Shown in pieces: positions 23,716-31,580 of a DNA stretch of 41,012 nucleotides. Origin of the DNA: CAYLGY01 sp964383325 (GTDB lineage: Bacteria > Pseudomonadota > Alphaproteobacteria > Rhizobiales > Rhizobiaceae); the NCBI GenBank assembly GCA_964383325.1, contig CAYLGY010000010.1, positions 1-41,012 on the forward strand, given 5' to 3'. The notes under the pieces were generated by a model, which saw only the letters and a list, made by a program, of their open reading frames with translations, ran no database searches and was not told the DNA's origin. Made by a program: the position numbers and the translations under genes. How positions within the stretch are numbered: the first letter of the stretch is position 1; every line of letters begins with the position of its first letter.

Positions 23716-24840
23716 TCAGAAGCTGACGATCGGCGTCGGTGGGCTCACCTGGGTCATCAAGTCATGATCCCATTCGCCATCCACCATGATGTGGGCAGTG
23801 GCCCCCAGTTCCGCAGCCTCGATCAGATTATGATTGACGTAGGCATACACACCCGGCTGACGGAAGGTGTACAGCGCAGCACCGGCCGATCCACCGCGCA
23901 CGAACCAGGTCTCCAGATCGCGTTCGGGCCGGTTGTGGAACTTGCCGGTCTCCCAGACATAGTCCCCATGCCCGCCGATCAGATGCGGCCGCGTGTCGCG
24001 ATTTGCCTGTGCGTGCACGAACAACACGGTTTCGCCGACATTGGCCTGAAGCGCATTCTCTCCGGTCAGGGCGCCGACAGCGCCGTTGAAGACCACATGG
24101 GTCGGGATCAGTCCGCGCATCACCTCCAGCGTCTCGCCATAGCTCTCGCCCAGCGATTCGAAATTCTTGAAATTCCCGTTCTCGTCGCGGGGAATGTAGA
24201 ATTCGTTCTCGCCAATGTAGAATATCCGGTCATATCTCAGCGGATTGCCGTTGCCGTCCGTCAAACCCTCGCGCGGCAGCACCATGATCGTGCCACTCAT
24301 GCCGGCGACCACATGCCAGGGAATCATCCCTTCGGGAGCGCAGTGGTAGACGAAGGTACCGGCGCGCGTCGCCTTGAACCGGATCGTCGCCTGCTCGCCA
24401 GGCATGACATTGGTCAGGCTGGCACCGCCCAGCGCACCCGTGGCCGCGTGAAAATCCACATTGTGCGGCATTTCATTCGTCTCGGGATTGATCAACGTCA
24501 GCTCGACATAGTCCCCTTCATGCACCACCATCATGGGTGCGGGGATCGAGCCGTCGAACGTCATCGCCTGCAGTGTCGTGCCTTGGTCGTCGATGACCAT
24601 CGGCTGCTCCTTGATCGTCATCTGGAACTCGACGATTTTGGGCCCACCTTTTGCGACCTGATCGTGCGCGTGCACGAAAGGCGGCTTCACGAGAGTCACC
24701 CGTTCGCGGGGAAGGCTGTCCACATCCACCGCTGCTACCTGCGCCGGGGTCGAGGCGCGAGCAGGCATTGCCGTCAGAAGGGCAGCCGACGCTGCTCCAG
24801 CTGCTACCGTACCCCACAGGGCTTCGCGTCTCGTCAACAT
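23716..24840 (-). CDS. nirK: Copper-containing nitrite reductase (NO-forming)
   Basis: A 374-residue periplasmic NirK that reduces nitrite to nitric oxide. The N-terminus RREALWGTVAAGAASAALL is a twin-arginine-like signal. Two cupredoxin domains follow. Type 1 copper ligands are His126, Cys167, His176 and Met181. Type 2 ligands include His131, His166 and a histidine in RPHLIGGHGDYVW. The catalytic Asp129 and His248 (THVVFNG) are present, so the enzyme looks fully active. AAGGAG lies seven bases upstream of the ATG at 24840. It follows the AOX-like gene by 99 bases, and that gap holds a TTG-N8-CAA site placed for class II activation. No NO reductase gene is in the window. Confidence 0.97.
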   Translation of the reverse strand: MLTRREALWGTVAAGAASAALLTAMPARASTPAQVAAVDVDSLPRERVTLVKPPFVHAHDQVAKGGPKIVEFQMTIKEQPMVIDDQGTTLQAMTFDGSIPAPMMVVHEGDYVELTLINPETNEMPHNVDFHAATGALGGASLTNVMPGEQATIRFKATRAGTFVYHCAPEGMIPWHVVAGMSGTIMVLPREGLTDGNGNPLRYDRIFYIGENEFYIPRDENGNFKNFESLGESYGETLEVMRGLIPTHVVFNGAVGALTGENALQANVGETVLFVHAQANRDTRPHLIGGHGDYVWETGKFHNRPERDLETWFVRGGSAGAALYTFRQPGVYAYVNHNLIEAAELGATAHIMVDGEWDHDLMTQVSPPTPIVSF

Positions 24841-24874
24841 CTCGTTTCTCCTTTGCGGCTTCGTGTTGATCCAG

Positions 24875-24880
24875 ACATAG
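24875..24880 (-). promoter_or_regulatory. Candidate nirK -10 element
   Basis: Read on the minus strand, CTATGTC places TATGTC at -12 to -7 if the upstream FNR-type box is centred at -41.5. The predicted transcription start is then near 24867, about 27 bases before the nirK ATG. Only the first three bases match the consensus TATAAT well. Confidence 0.4.
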
Positions 24881-24901
24881 GTCCGTCGAGCCGGAGAAAC
24901 T

Positions 24902-24915
24902 TTGTTACAGAGCAA
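24902..24915 (-). promoter_or_regulatory. FNR/NnrR-type box upstream of nirK
   Basis: TTGCTCTGTAACAA (minus strand) has the TTG-N8-CAA spacing of FNR/DNR/NnrR sites. It lies 61 bases upstream of the nirK ATG, in the gap after the AOX-like gene. The cysteine-free Crp/Fnr regulator divergently encoded at 25762 is the obvious candidate activator. nirK can thus have its own NO- or oxygen-responsive promoter in addition to read-through. Confidence 0.6.
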
Positions 24916-24939
24916 GATTCGGGAATTTGAAGTTTTCGT

Positions 24940-25596
24940 TCAGCCGAACAGCCCGGGAGGTCCCGGGAGGTCGCGGCCGTAGGTCAGCGCATCGGCAAAG
25001 CCGTGATTGATGTCGCGGTGAACAGCCTCATCCTCCCTTATGGCAACGATCACGTCAGACAAACGTGCGTCCGGAGGCAGGTTCCAGTAGGCAATGGCGA
25101 TTGGCGGTGCGGGAAGGTCCTCGATCTCCCCGGCGCGAATCTCATCCAGATACTGTCCGTAACCCGCCACTGCATCCTCGGCGAAATACCCGACAATTCG
25201 ATGGGCCATTCGTGGCGAGATGAGACAAATCAGAAAATGAGCATTGTAAAATATGCCCTGCGCCAACAAGACGAGCAGGCGCTCGAACATGTTCGGCCTG
25301 TCCAGCGTCACGAACACCATCAGGTGGGCCCGCTGGGTTTCCGCCTCGTTCATCAGCGTACGGACCCAGCCACGGTCGTCGGTCATCCGGCGCAGACACC
25401 GCAAGTGCAGAAGCGTTGCTGACACCATGCCCGGCACGGCAGCGATCGTCTCCAGAACGACGGTGCGGTTGCGATAGCGACGTCCGAACAGCTTCGCCGG
25501 CAATCGAAGCAGCCCAACCAGGCGATAGGCAATCCGGTCAGTGAGATTGCGCGGCGAGTGGTGCCGCAGGAGATCGTTCTTGTCGATATTCAGCAT
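24940..25596 (-). CDS. Alternative-oxidase-like protein with altered di-iron ligands
   Basis: A 218-residue AOX-family protein. AOX is a membrane-bound di-iron quinol oxidase that reduces O2 without pumping protons and resists NO and cyanide. Family blocks are LETIAAVPGMV, NEAETQRAHLM, SPRMAHRIVGYFAEDAV and REDEAVHRDINH. By alignment from memory to trypanosome AOX, the Glu123, His165, Glu266 and His269 ligands and Tyr220 are kept. Glu162 of NERMH is Gln (TQRAH) and Glu213 of LEEEA is Ala (FAEDA). Whether it still binds two irons is unclear. It is the first gene before nirK and divergent from the NnrR-type regulator. A role under NO stress is suggested by this context and by known NO-linked AOX of other bacteria. 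Confidence 0.85.
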   Translation of the reverse strand: MLNIDKNDLLRHHSPRNLTDRIAYRLVGLLRLPAKLFGRRYRNRTVVLETIAAVPGMVSATLLHLRCLRRMTDDRGWVRTLMNEAETQRAHLMVFVTLDRPNMFERLLVLLAQGIFYNAHFLICLISPRMAHRIVGYFAEDAVAGYGQYLDEIRAGEIEDLPAPPIAIAYWNLPPDARLSDVIVAIREDEAVHRDINHGFADALTYGRDLPGPPGLFG

Positions 25597-25670
25597 GATT
25601 CGGCCGATTCCTACCTCGGGATCGCAATATCATAGACATGCAGAACGCTTCTGACACCTGACCATGATGG

Positions 25671-25685
25671 AATGCTCTTTGCATT
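25671..25685. promoter_or_regulatory. Palindrome in the AOX-like / nnrR divergent region
   Basis: AATGC-TCTTT-GCATT is an inverted repeat with 5-bp arms between the divergent AOX-like and Crp/Fnr genes. It is neither a TTG-N8-CAA box nor the NsrR-like core seen at 10215. It may be a site for a local regulator; chance occurrence is possible with such short arms. Confidence 0.3.
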
Positions 25686-25716
25686 ATCTGCCAATATACC
25701 GCAAAACAGGCATAAA

Positions 25717-25738
25717 CCTGCCAGCCATGGCCGGCAGG
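25717..25738. promoter_or_regulatory. Near-perfect 22-bp palindrome in the nnrR leader
   Basis: CCTGCC-A-GCCATGGC-C-GGCAGG is symmetrical except for one mismatched pair and ends 23 bases before the regulator's start codon. It could be an RNA hairpin limiting translation or a DNA-binding site for autoregulation. Confidence 0.35.
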
Positions 25739-25761
25739 CAAGCCCGGCGGAACCTCGCAAG

Positions 25762-26460
25762 ATGACAGAATTCCAGATCGATCACTCCATCCTGGCAAGC
25801 TCGGAGATCTTCCGGGACCTGCCGGAAGAGGCGATCGAGGAGGCGCGCCGTCTCGCCTTCCGTAAACGGCTCGAAAAACGGGAAGTTCTCTATCACCAGG
25901 GAGATGATTCGGAACGGGTCTATATCGTGGTGGTCGGACGTCTGCGGGCGGCGCAGACTTCTGCCGAGGGCACACAGGTTGCCTTGCGCTATCTCGGACC
26001 TGGCGAAATGACCGGCTATGCTGCCATCGCCGGCATTGCCGACTATCCCTCGACGGTGACCGCTATCGACGATACGCACCTGTTCGGCTGGAGCGGGGCG
26101 CAAATGCTGAGCCTGATGCGCAAACATCCGCAGATCGCGATCAATGCGCTCAGGGCGCTTGGTGCTCGCTATCGCGAATCGCAGACCCGTCTGCGCGAAC
26201 TGTCAACGGAAACGGTCGAGCGTCGCATCGCCCATACCTTGCAAAGGCTGGCGGCCCAGGCTGGCCGGCGCACGGCGCAGGGCATCGAGATTCGTATCCC
26301 CTTGTCACGCCAGGATCTCGCGGAGCTCGCCGGCACGACGTTGCATACGGTGAGCCGGATCTTGAGTTCATGGGAACGCGACGGCATTGTCGCCAGCGCG
26401 CACCGGCAGGTTCTGATTCGCAGCATCGAGGGCCTTTCCATGGTCACCGAACCCGCATGA
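25762..26460 (+). CDS. nnrR: Crp/Fnr family regulator, NnrR/DNR type
   Basis: A 232-residue Crp/Fnr-superfamily regulator: N-terminal cyclic-nucleotide-binding-like beta roll, a long dimer helix and a C-terminal helix-turn-helix (LSRQDLAELAGTTLHTVSRIL). It has no cysteine, so it is not an Fe-S FNR; this fits haem-sensing NnrR/DNR proteins that switch on nir and nor genes with NO. It is divergent from the AOX-like/nirK/nirV genes, and a TTG-N8-CAA box sits before nirK. The ATG at 25762 starts the conserved domain, while an upstream in-frame ATG at 25672 lies in the intergenic palindromes. The gene symbol rests on context, since FixK- or DNR-like alternatives share this architecture. Confidence 0.85.
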   Translation: MTEFQIDHSILASSEIFRDLPEEAIEEARRLAFRKRLEKREVLYHQGDDSERVYIVVVGRLRAAQTSAEGTQVALRYLGPGEMTGYAAIAGIADYPSTVTAIDDTHLFGWSGAQMLSLMRKHPQIAINALRALGARYRESQTRLRELSTETVERRIAHTLQRLAAQAGRRTAQGIEIRIPLSRQDLAELAGTTLHTVSRILSSWERDGIVASAHRQVLIRSIEGLSMVTEPA

Positions 26461-26734
26461 CCTGCCCTGTCGACGAGACCCAGCCGCCGGGGCGCTCCTG
26501 GAGCGCCTGCCGAGCACGTCGAAGCAACTCGAGAGAATGCGCCGTCACATGGCAATGCGCCCTTTCGTCCACCACTTGAACCCACGACTGGCTCCTGTCA
26601 TCCATTTCACGGAGCGAGTATCTCACGAGATGGAGGCAAGGGGATAAATCGTCATCGATTGCCGGCCCGAGACGAACCTGCCCATCAACGCAACTGCGGC
26701 CCGACGTGCCTGTGCGATCCACGCTGCCGGCCAT
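26444..26734 (-). CDS. Possible small protein, 96 residues (doubtful)
   Basis: The 339 bases between the Crp/Fnr gene and glk hold this minus-strand frame, with a stop overlapping the nnrR 3' end by 17 bases. It contains SWVQVVDERAHCHVTAHSL and a charged helix. I do not recognise it. The start at 26734 has only a short, badly spaced AGGA, and third-position GC is modest (about two-thirds), lower than I would expect for a gene here. It may be a chance frame. A hairpin at 26491-26507 lies within it. Apart from this and the glk promoter I see nothing else in the gap. Confidence 0.28.
   Translation of the reverse strand: MAGSVDRTGTSGRSCVDGQVRLGPAIDDDLSPCLHLVRYSLREMDDRSQSWVQVVDERAHCHVTAHSLELLRRARQALQERPGGWVSSTGQVMRVR
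26491..26507 (+). terminator. Hairpin after the NnrR-type gene
   Basis: A 7-bp stem (GGCGCTC / GAGCGCC) with a 3-base loop begins 30 bases after the stop of the Crp/Fnr gene. No T-run follows. It is a likely transcript end. Confidence 0.4.
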
Positions 26735-26799
26735 GATCCTGCTGGATTGTTGTCCGACACAGGCTATGGAGTTCTCAGGCGAGGGAGCGGAAGGGCACA

Positions 26800-27792
26800 A
26801 TGGCAACGGCATCCTCCACAGCGCTGGTAGCCGATATTGGCGGGACCAATGCCCGATTCGCGATTGCCGATCTCGAGACCTTTGCCCTCAGGGAGACTGC
26901 CGCGCTGCGTTCAGCTTCCTTCGCTTCGCTGCAGGACGCCGTGCAGGCCTATCTCGCATCCGTTTCGATTCGTCCCGACCGGGCATGTCTTGCGCTCGCC
27001 GGCCCAGTCACCGGCGAACAGATCCGTTTGACCAATCTGCCGTGGACCTTCACCCGCGACGAGCTTCGCGAAGCTTGTGGACTGCGGGAATTGTATCTCA
27101 TCAACGATTTCACGGCGCTTGCAAATGCCGTGCCCGGCCTGGGTCTGGAGGACCTGCAACAGGTCGGTGGAGACTCTCCCGCCGCTGGCGCCACAAAAGT
27201 CGTCCTGGGGCCCGGGACGGGACTTGGGCTTTCCGGACTGGTGGCAACAGGGTCGCGCTGGGTTCCGGTCCCGGGCGAAGGCGGGCATGTTTCATTTCCC
27301 GTCCGCAACGGTCGTGAGCTCGCAATCCGGAACCGCATTGGCGACAGCCGAAGTCACGTTTCCGTAGAGCAACTCATTTCCGGACCGGGTCTTTCCCGGC
27401 TCTACACGGTTCTGGCCGAACTTGATGGCCGGACACCCGCCGCGCCCGCACCGGAAGAGATCACGATGCTTGCTTCGACGGGGCAGGATCCGATCGCGGC
27501 GGAGACACTGAACCTTTTCCTTACATGGCTTGGCCGTTTCAGCGGCGACATGGCGCTGGCATTCGGCGCCCGTGGGGGGGTATATCTTGGCGGAGGCATT
27601 GCGCCAAAGGTCCTTACAGAATTGCAATCGGGGCACTTCCGGGAGGCATTCGATGACAAGGGCAGCCTGTCGGCCTATGCCGCTGCCATTCCCGTTTTTG
27701 TCATCCTTGCCCGCGATGCCGGCTTGCGCGGCGCTGCAATGTTTCTGTCAGACAGGAACAACCTCACACTCCAGCCAGCTGAAGGAATCTGA
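26800..27792 (+). CDS. glk: Glucokinase
   Basis: A 330-residue cytoplasmic glucokinase of the bacterial Glk group, making glucose 6-phosphate with ATP. Motifs in order: ADIGGTNARFA (phosphate 1, residues 11-21), LALAGPV, INDFTALA (catalytic aspartate), LGPGTGLGLSG (phosphate 2), PGEGGHVSFPV and VYLGGGIAPK. The start has GCGGAAGGG upstream. The next gene begins immediately after its stop and encodes a GH15 glucosidase, so the pair would release glucose from alpha-glucans or trehalose and phosphorylate it. Confidence 0.95.
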   Translation: MATASSTALVADIGGTNARFAIADLETFALRETAALRSASFASLQDAVQAYLASVSIRPDRACLALAGPVTGEQIRLTNLPWTFTRDELREACGLRELYLINDFTALANAVPGLGLEDLQQVGGDSPAAGATKVVLGPGTGLGLSGLVATGSRWVPVPGEGGHVSFPVRNGRELAIRNRIGDSRSHVSVEQLISGPGLSRLYTVLAELDGRTPAAPAPEEITMLASTGQDPIAAETLNLFLTWLGRFSGDMALAFGARGGVYLGGGIAPKVLTELQSGHFREAFDDKGSLSAYAAAIPVFVILARDAGLRGAAMFLSDRNNLTLQPAEGI

Positions 27793-29580
27793 ATGCGTCA
27801 ACAAGCTTCCCTCGACCTCGGTGTCATCGGCAATGCTTCGGCTGCGGCGCTGATCGACCGCAATGCCTCCATCGTCTGGATGTGCACGCCGCGCCTCGAC
27901 GGAGACCCGGTCTTTTGCCGCCTGCTGGACAATGAACGAGAGGGCGGGGAATGGTCCATCGAAATCCAGGGGCAGACCGAAACCACGCAGCGCTACCTGC
28001 GCAATACGGCAATACTGGAAACGACACTTTGTGATCGTCACGGCAACCGGCTGAAGGTCACGGATTTCGCGCCGCGGTTCAAGGCGCTCGGGCGGACGTT
28101 CCGGCCACAAACCATCATCCGCCTGGTCGAACCAGTTGAAGGCGCCCCGAGCATGCGGATGCGGCTGCTGCCCCGGCATGGATATGGCGCCAACTTCCCG
28201 GAGACGACGCGCGGAACCAGCCATGTCCGCTTTCTTCTCGGTGAGCAGGTCCTCCGGCTGACGACGGATGCGCCTGTGGAATACGTCATGAAAGGCACGC
28301 CCTTCCTCATCGACCGACCGTATGCTTTCATATTCGGCCCGGACGAAAGGCTGGAGCAATCCCCCATGGCGGTGGCGCGCCATTTCCTTGCGGAAACGCA
28401 TGGCTACTGGCGGGATTGGGTACGGCAGCTGTCCATACCGGTCGACTATCAGGACGTCGTAATCCGTTCGGCCATCACGCTGAAGCTGTGCTCGCACGAG
28501 GAAACCGGCGGCATCGTCGCGGCGCTGACCACTTCCATCCCCGAATACGGGGCGAGCGGCCGCACCTGGGATTACCGGTTCTGCTGGCTTCGCGACTCCT
28601 ATTTCACCGTCAAGGCTCTCAACCTGCTGGGCGCCACGCGGACAATGGAGAACTACATCAACTATGTCTCAAACATTGCCGCGACCTCGCTGGATGGCTA
28701 TCTCCAGCCACTGTACGGTCTTGGTCTGGAACGCAGGATCGACGAGACCCTGCTCGACACGCTCGAAGGCTATCGTGGACATGGCCCTGTCCGCTACGGC
28801 AATGCAGCCTACATGCAGGCGCAGAATGACAGTTACGGGTCGGTCATCCTGTCGATTACACAAAGCTTCTTCGACGAGCGCCTGCCCAAGATGGGCGATG
28901 AAGCCCTGTTTCGCCGGTTGGAACCGCTGGGCACGCAAGCGGTGCTGCGCTGGAACCAGCCGGATGCCGGCCTGTGGGAGTTTCGGACCCGCGACGGCGT
29001 GCACACGCATTCGGCGGTGATGTGCTGGGCAGCCTGCGATCGTCTGGCGCGGATTGCGGGCCGACTTGGCCTTTTTGCGCGCGCCGCCTACTGGCGGGGC
29101 GAGGCGGACCGCATTCGAGCCGGAACCCTCGAACTCGCGTGGAATCCGGAGCTCAAGAGTTTCGTGTCCACCTTTGGCGGTTCGGACCTCGACGCCAGCC
29201 TGCTGCTGATGCCCGAACTCGGCTTTCTGCCAGCGAAGGATCCGGCTTTCCTTTCCACGCTCGCCGCGTGCGAGGCGCATCTTCGCTTCGGCAATCATCT
29301 CTACCGCTATCGGACGCCGGATGATTTCGGCGAACCCGAGACTGCCTTTTCGGCGTGCACTTTCTGGCTCATCGACGCGCTCTCGCGCGTGGGTCGCCAT
29401 GATGATGCCCGCACCGTCTTCAACGATATCCTGCAGCACAGAAACCATCTCGGCCTGCTCTCCGAGGGCCTGCATGTCGAAACTGGCGAACTATGGGGCA
29501 ATTTTCCGCAGACCTACTCCATGGTCGGCCTGATCAATGCGGCGATGCATCTCTCCCGCCGCTGGGACGAAGTACTGTAG
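27793..29580 (+). CDS. Glycoside hydrolase family 15 protein (glucoamylase/trehalase-like)
   Basis: A 595-residue cytoplasmic GH15 enzyme without a signal peptide. An N-terminal beta domain begins with DLGVIGNASAAALIDRNASIVWMCTPRLDG, recognisable by the GNxxxAALID-x-N-x-x-IVW pattern. An (alpha/alpha)6 barrel follows with RTWDYRFCWLRDSYF. Likely acid/base glutamates lie in LEGYRGHGPVRYGN and in LLSEGLHVETGELWGNFPQ. Family members of this layout are glucoamylases or trehalases, and the choice cannot be made by eye. AAGGAA lies seven bases before the ATG, which directly follows the glk stop, so the two are a single operon. Its last 47 bases overlap the 3' end of proV on the other strand. Confidence 0.93.
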   Translation: MRQQASLDLGVIGNASAAALIDRNASIVWMCTPRLDGDPVFCRLLDNEREGGEWSIEIQGQTETTQRYLRNTAILETTLCDRHGNRLKVTDFAPRFKALGRTFRPQTIIRLVEPVEGAPSMRMRLLPRHGYGANFPETTRGTSHVRFLLGEQVLRLTTDAPVEYVMKGTPFLIDRPYAFIFGPDERLEQSPMAVARHFLAETHGYWRDWVRQLSIPVDYQDVVIRSAITLKLCSHEETGGIVAALTTSIPEYGASGRTWDYRFCWLRDSYFTVKALNLLGATRTMENYINYVSNIAATSLDGYLQPLYGLGLERRIDETLLDTLEGYRGHGPVRYGNAAYMQAQNDSYGSVILSITQSFFDERLPKMGDEALFRRLEPLGTQAVLRWNQPDAGLWEFRTRDGVHTHSAVMCWAACDRLARIAGRLGLFARAAYWRGEADRIRAGTLELAWNPELKSFVSTFGGSDLDASLLLMPELGFLPAKDPAFLSTLAACEAHLRFGNHLYRYRTPDDFGEPETAFSACTFWLIDALSRVGRHDDARTVFNDILQHRNHLGLLSEGLHVETGELWGNFPQTYSMVGLINAAMHLSRRWDEVL

Positions 29581-30628
29581 CATCCTTCCGGTCCGCGCTG
29601 GAAACCATTGCGGCCATGATCCCCTCCAGTGTCAGGATGCCGGACGCCGATCCGTCCCTGCCCTTCACGATGAGCCGCTCCGCACCGCTGGAGAGCAGGA
29701 GCCTTGCGGCGTCATCGATCCGAACCCCTTGCTCGACGCTTACGCCTTCCAACGCGCCGTCCAGCGGCGCCATGATCGATTCGACCCGCAGGACCCGTCC
29801 GCGATTGACGTGTTCGACAAAGTTCATGATGTAGTCGTCAGCCGGCTTGAGCACGATCTCCTGCCCCGTCCCCTGCTGAACGATCTCGCCATCACGCAGG
29901 ACGGCGATCCGGTCGCCCAGACGCAGCGCCTCATCGAGATCATGCGTGATGAACACGATCGTCTTGCGAATTTCCTTCTGCAGATCCAGCAAGACCGTCT
30001 GCATGTCGACACGGATGAGCGGATCCAGCGCCGAAAAGGCCTCGTCCATCAAGAGGATGGGCGCATCATTGGTCAATGCGCGGGCGAGTCCGACGCGTTG
30101 CTGCATTCCGCCCGAGAGCTGATTGGGGAATTTCGCCTCAAATCCCTTCAGGCCGACCCTTTCAATCCACCGCATCGCCGCCTCGACTTGCTGCCGGCGC
30201 GGCACCCCCTGGATCTCCAGGCCATAGACGGTATTTTCCAGTACGTTGCGGTGCGGGAGCAGTGCGAATTTCTGGAATACCATGGCCGTCTTGTGGCGGC
30301 GGAAGTCACGCAGCCTTGCCGCATCCATTTTCAGCACATCTTCGCCATTTACCAGTATGGACCCTGCCGTCGGCTCGATCAGACGATTGATATGGCGTAT
30401 CAGCGTCGACTTGCCTGATCCGGACAGGCCCATGATCACCTGGATTCCACCGGCGGGGATGGACAGGTCGATCTTCTTGAGCCCAAGAACATGTCCGTAC
30501 TGGAGGTTGAGCTCCTCTTTCGTGATTCCTTCGTCCAGCAGGGGCACCAGTTCCGCCGCCCTCGCACCGAAGATCTTGGACAATCCGCGAATCTCGATTC
30601 CCTGGCTGTCGTCGCTCCCGTCAGCCAT
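29534..30628 (-). CDS. proV: Glycine betaine/proline ABC transporter ATP-binding protein
   Basis: A 364-residue ATPase of the ProV/OpuAA type. Walker A GLSGSGKST (about residues 67-75), signature LSGGMQQR, Walker B ILLMDEAFSALD and the H-loop ITHDLDEA are intact. The N-terminal KIFG...LLDEGITKEEL extension is typical of betaine systems. A C-terminal region resembles one CBS-type domain (IDDAARLLLSSGAERLIV), where osmosensing maps in OpuA. The ATG at 30628 overlaps the proW stop (ATGGCTGA), giving translational coupling. Together with proW and proX it would import glycine betaine or dimethylglycine; the upstream dimethylglycine dehydrogenase-like gene suggests use as nutrient rather than only osmoprotectant. 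Confidence 0.93.
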   Translation of the reverse strand: MADGSDDSQGIEIRGLSKIFGARAAELVPLLDEGITKEELNLQYGHVLGLKKIDLSIPAGGIQVIMGLSGSGKSTLIRHINRLIEPTAGSILVNGEDVLKMDAARLRDFRRHKTAMVFQKFALLPHRNVLENTVYGLEIQGVPRRQQVEAAMRWIERVGLKGFEAKFPNQLSGGMQQRVGLARALTNDAPILLMDEAFSALDPLIRVDMQTVLLDLQKEIRKTIVFITHDLDEALRLGDRIAVLRDGEIVQQGTGQEIVLKPADDYIMNFVEHVNRGRVLRVESIMAPLDGALEGVSVEQGVRIDDAARLLLSSGAERLIVKGRDGSASGILTLEGIMAAMVSSADRKDATVLRPSGGRDASPH

Positions 30629-31508
30629 GCGAGATCTCCCGGTATTTCTGCAGCCGGAAGCCATAGGCCTGGCTGATCCGGTCAAAAATGATGGCAATGC
30701 CGACAATGGCGAGACCATTGAAGACGCCCATGGTGAAATACTGGTTGTTGATGGCCCGCAGCACCGGCTGGCCAAGACCCTGCACGCCGATCATCGAGGC
30801 GATGACAACCATGGCCAGCGCCATCATGATCGTCTGGTTGATGCCGGCCATGATGGTCGGCAAGGCAAGCGGCATCTGGACATTCTTCAGCTTCTGCCAA
30901 TTGGAGGAGCCGAATGCGTCGGCCGCTTCGAGAACGTCCCGGTCCACGAGCCGGATACCGAGATTGGTCAACCGGATCATGGGTGGAATGGCATAGATCA
31001 CCACGGCGATGACGCCGGGGACGCGGCCAATTCCAAGCAGCATGACGACTGGAATGAGATAGACGAAACTCGGCATGGTCTGCATCACGTCGAGAATCGG
31101 GTTGATCATGGCCTGCACCCGGTCCGACCGCGACATGAGAATTCCGATCGGGATGCCCAGTGCTATTGCCACCACGGTGCAGACGAGGATCATCGACACC
31201 GTTCGCATCGTGTCGTCCCACATGTCGAAATAGCCGATGATCAGCAGGGTAATGATCGTACCGATGACGATCCCGGCGCTGCGCGTTGCCAGCCATGCAA
31301 TCATCGCGATGACAGCGAGCACGATTGGCCAGGGGGTATTCAGGAGCACCCATTCAGACTGGATCAAGAAATAGCGCAACGGCTCGAAGAAGCCTTCGAT
31401 TGCATCGCCATATGCGCGGGAGAAGGAGCGGAATCCGTCATCGATCGTTCGTCTCAGCTCGCGCAGACGATCATCGCTCAAATGCGGAAATGAAAAGAAC
31501 CAATCCAT
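30621..31508 (-). CDS. proW: Glycine betaine/proline ABC transporter permease
   Basis: A 295-residue inner-membrane permease of the ProW/OpuAB group with about six to seven hydrophobic segments after a soluble N-terminus. Family blocks are GIPIGILMSRSDRVQAMINPILDVMQTMPSFVYLIP, summarised as DVMQTMPSFVYLIPVVML, and the ATPase-contact loop around EAADAFGSSNWQKLKNVQMP. It sits 72 bases after proX and its stop overlaps proV. It forms the translocation channel of the uptake system. Confidence 0.94.
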   Translation of the reverse strand: MDWFFSFPHLSDDRLRELRRTIDDGFRSFSRAYGDAIEGFFEPLRYFLIQSEWVLLNTPWPIVLAVIAMIAWLATRSAGIVIGTIITLLIIGYFDMWDDTMRTVSMILVCTVVAIALGIPIGILMSRSDRVQAMINPILDVMQTMPSFVYLIPVVMLLGIGRVPGVIAVVIYAIPPMIRLTNLGIRLVDRDVLEAADAFGSSNWQKLKNVQMPLALPTIMAGINQTIMMALAMVVIASMIGVQGLGQPVLRAINNQYFTMGVFNGLAIVGIAIIFDRISQAYGFRLQKYREISHG

Positions 31509-31580
31509 GACGTCACCCAGTCCCCGTTCTTACCCCTGGTGAAAGCCGGGCGAACCCCTCGCCGCCCGGCCCTTATGCGA

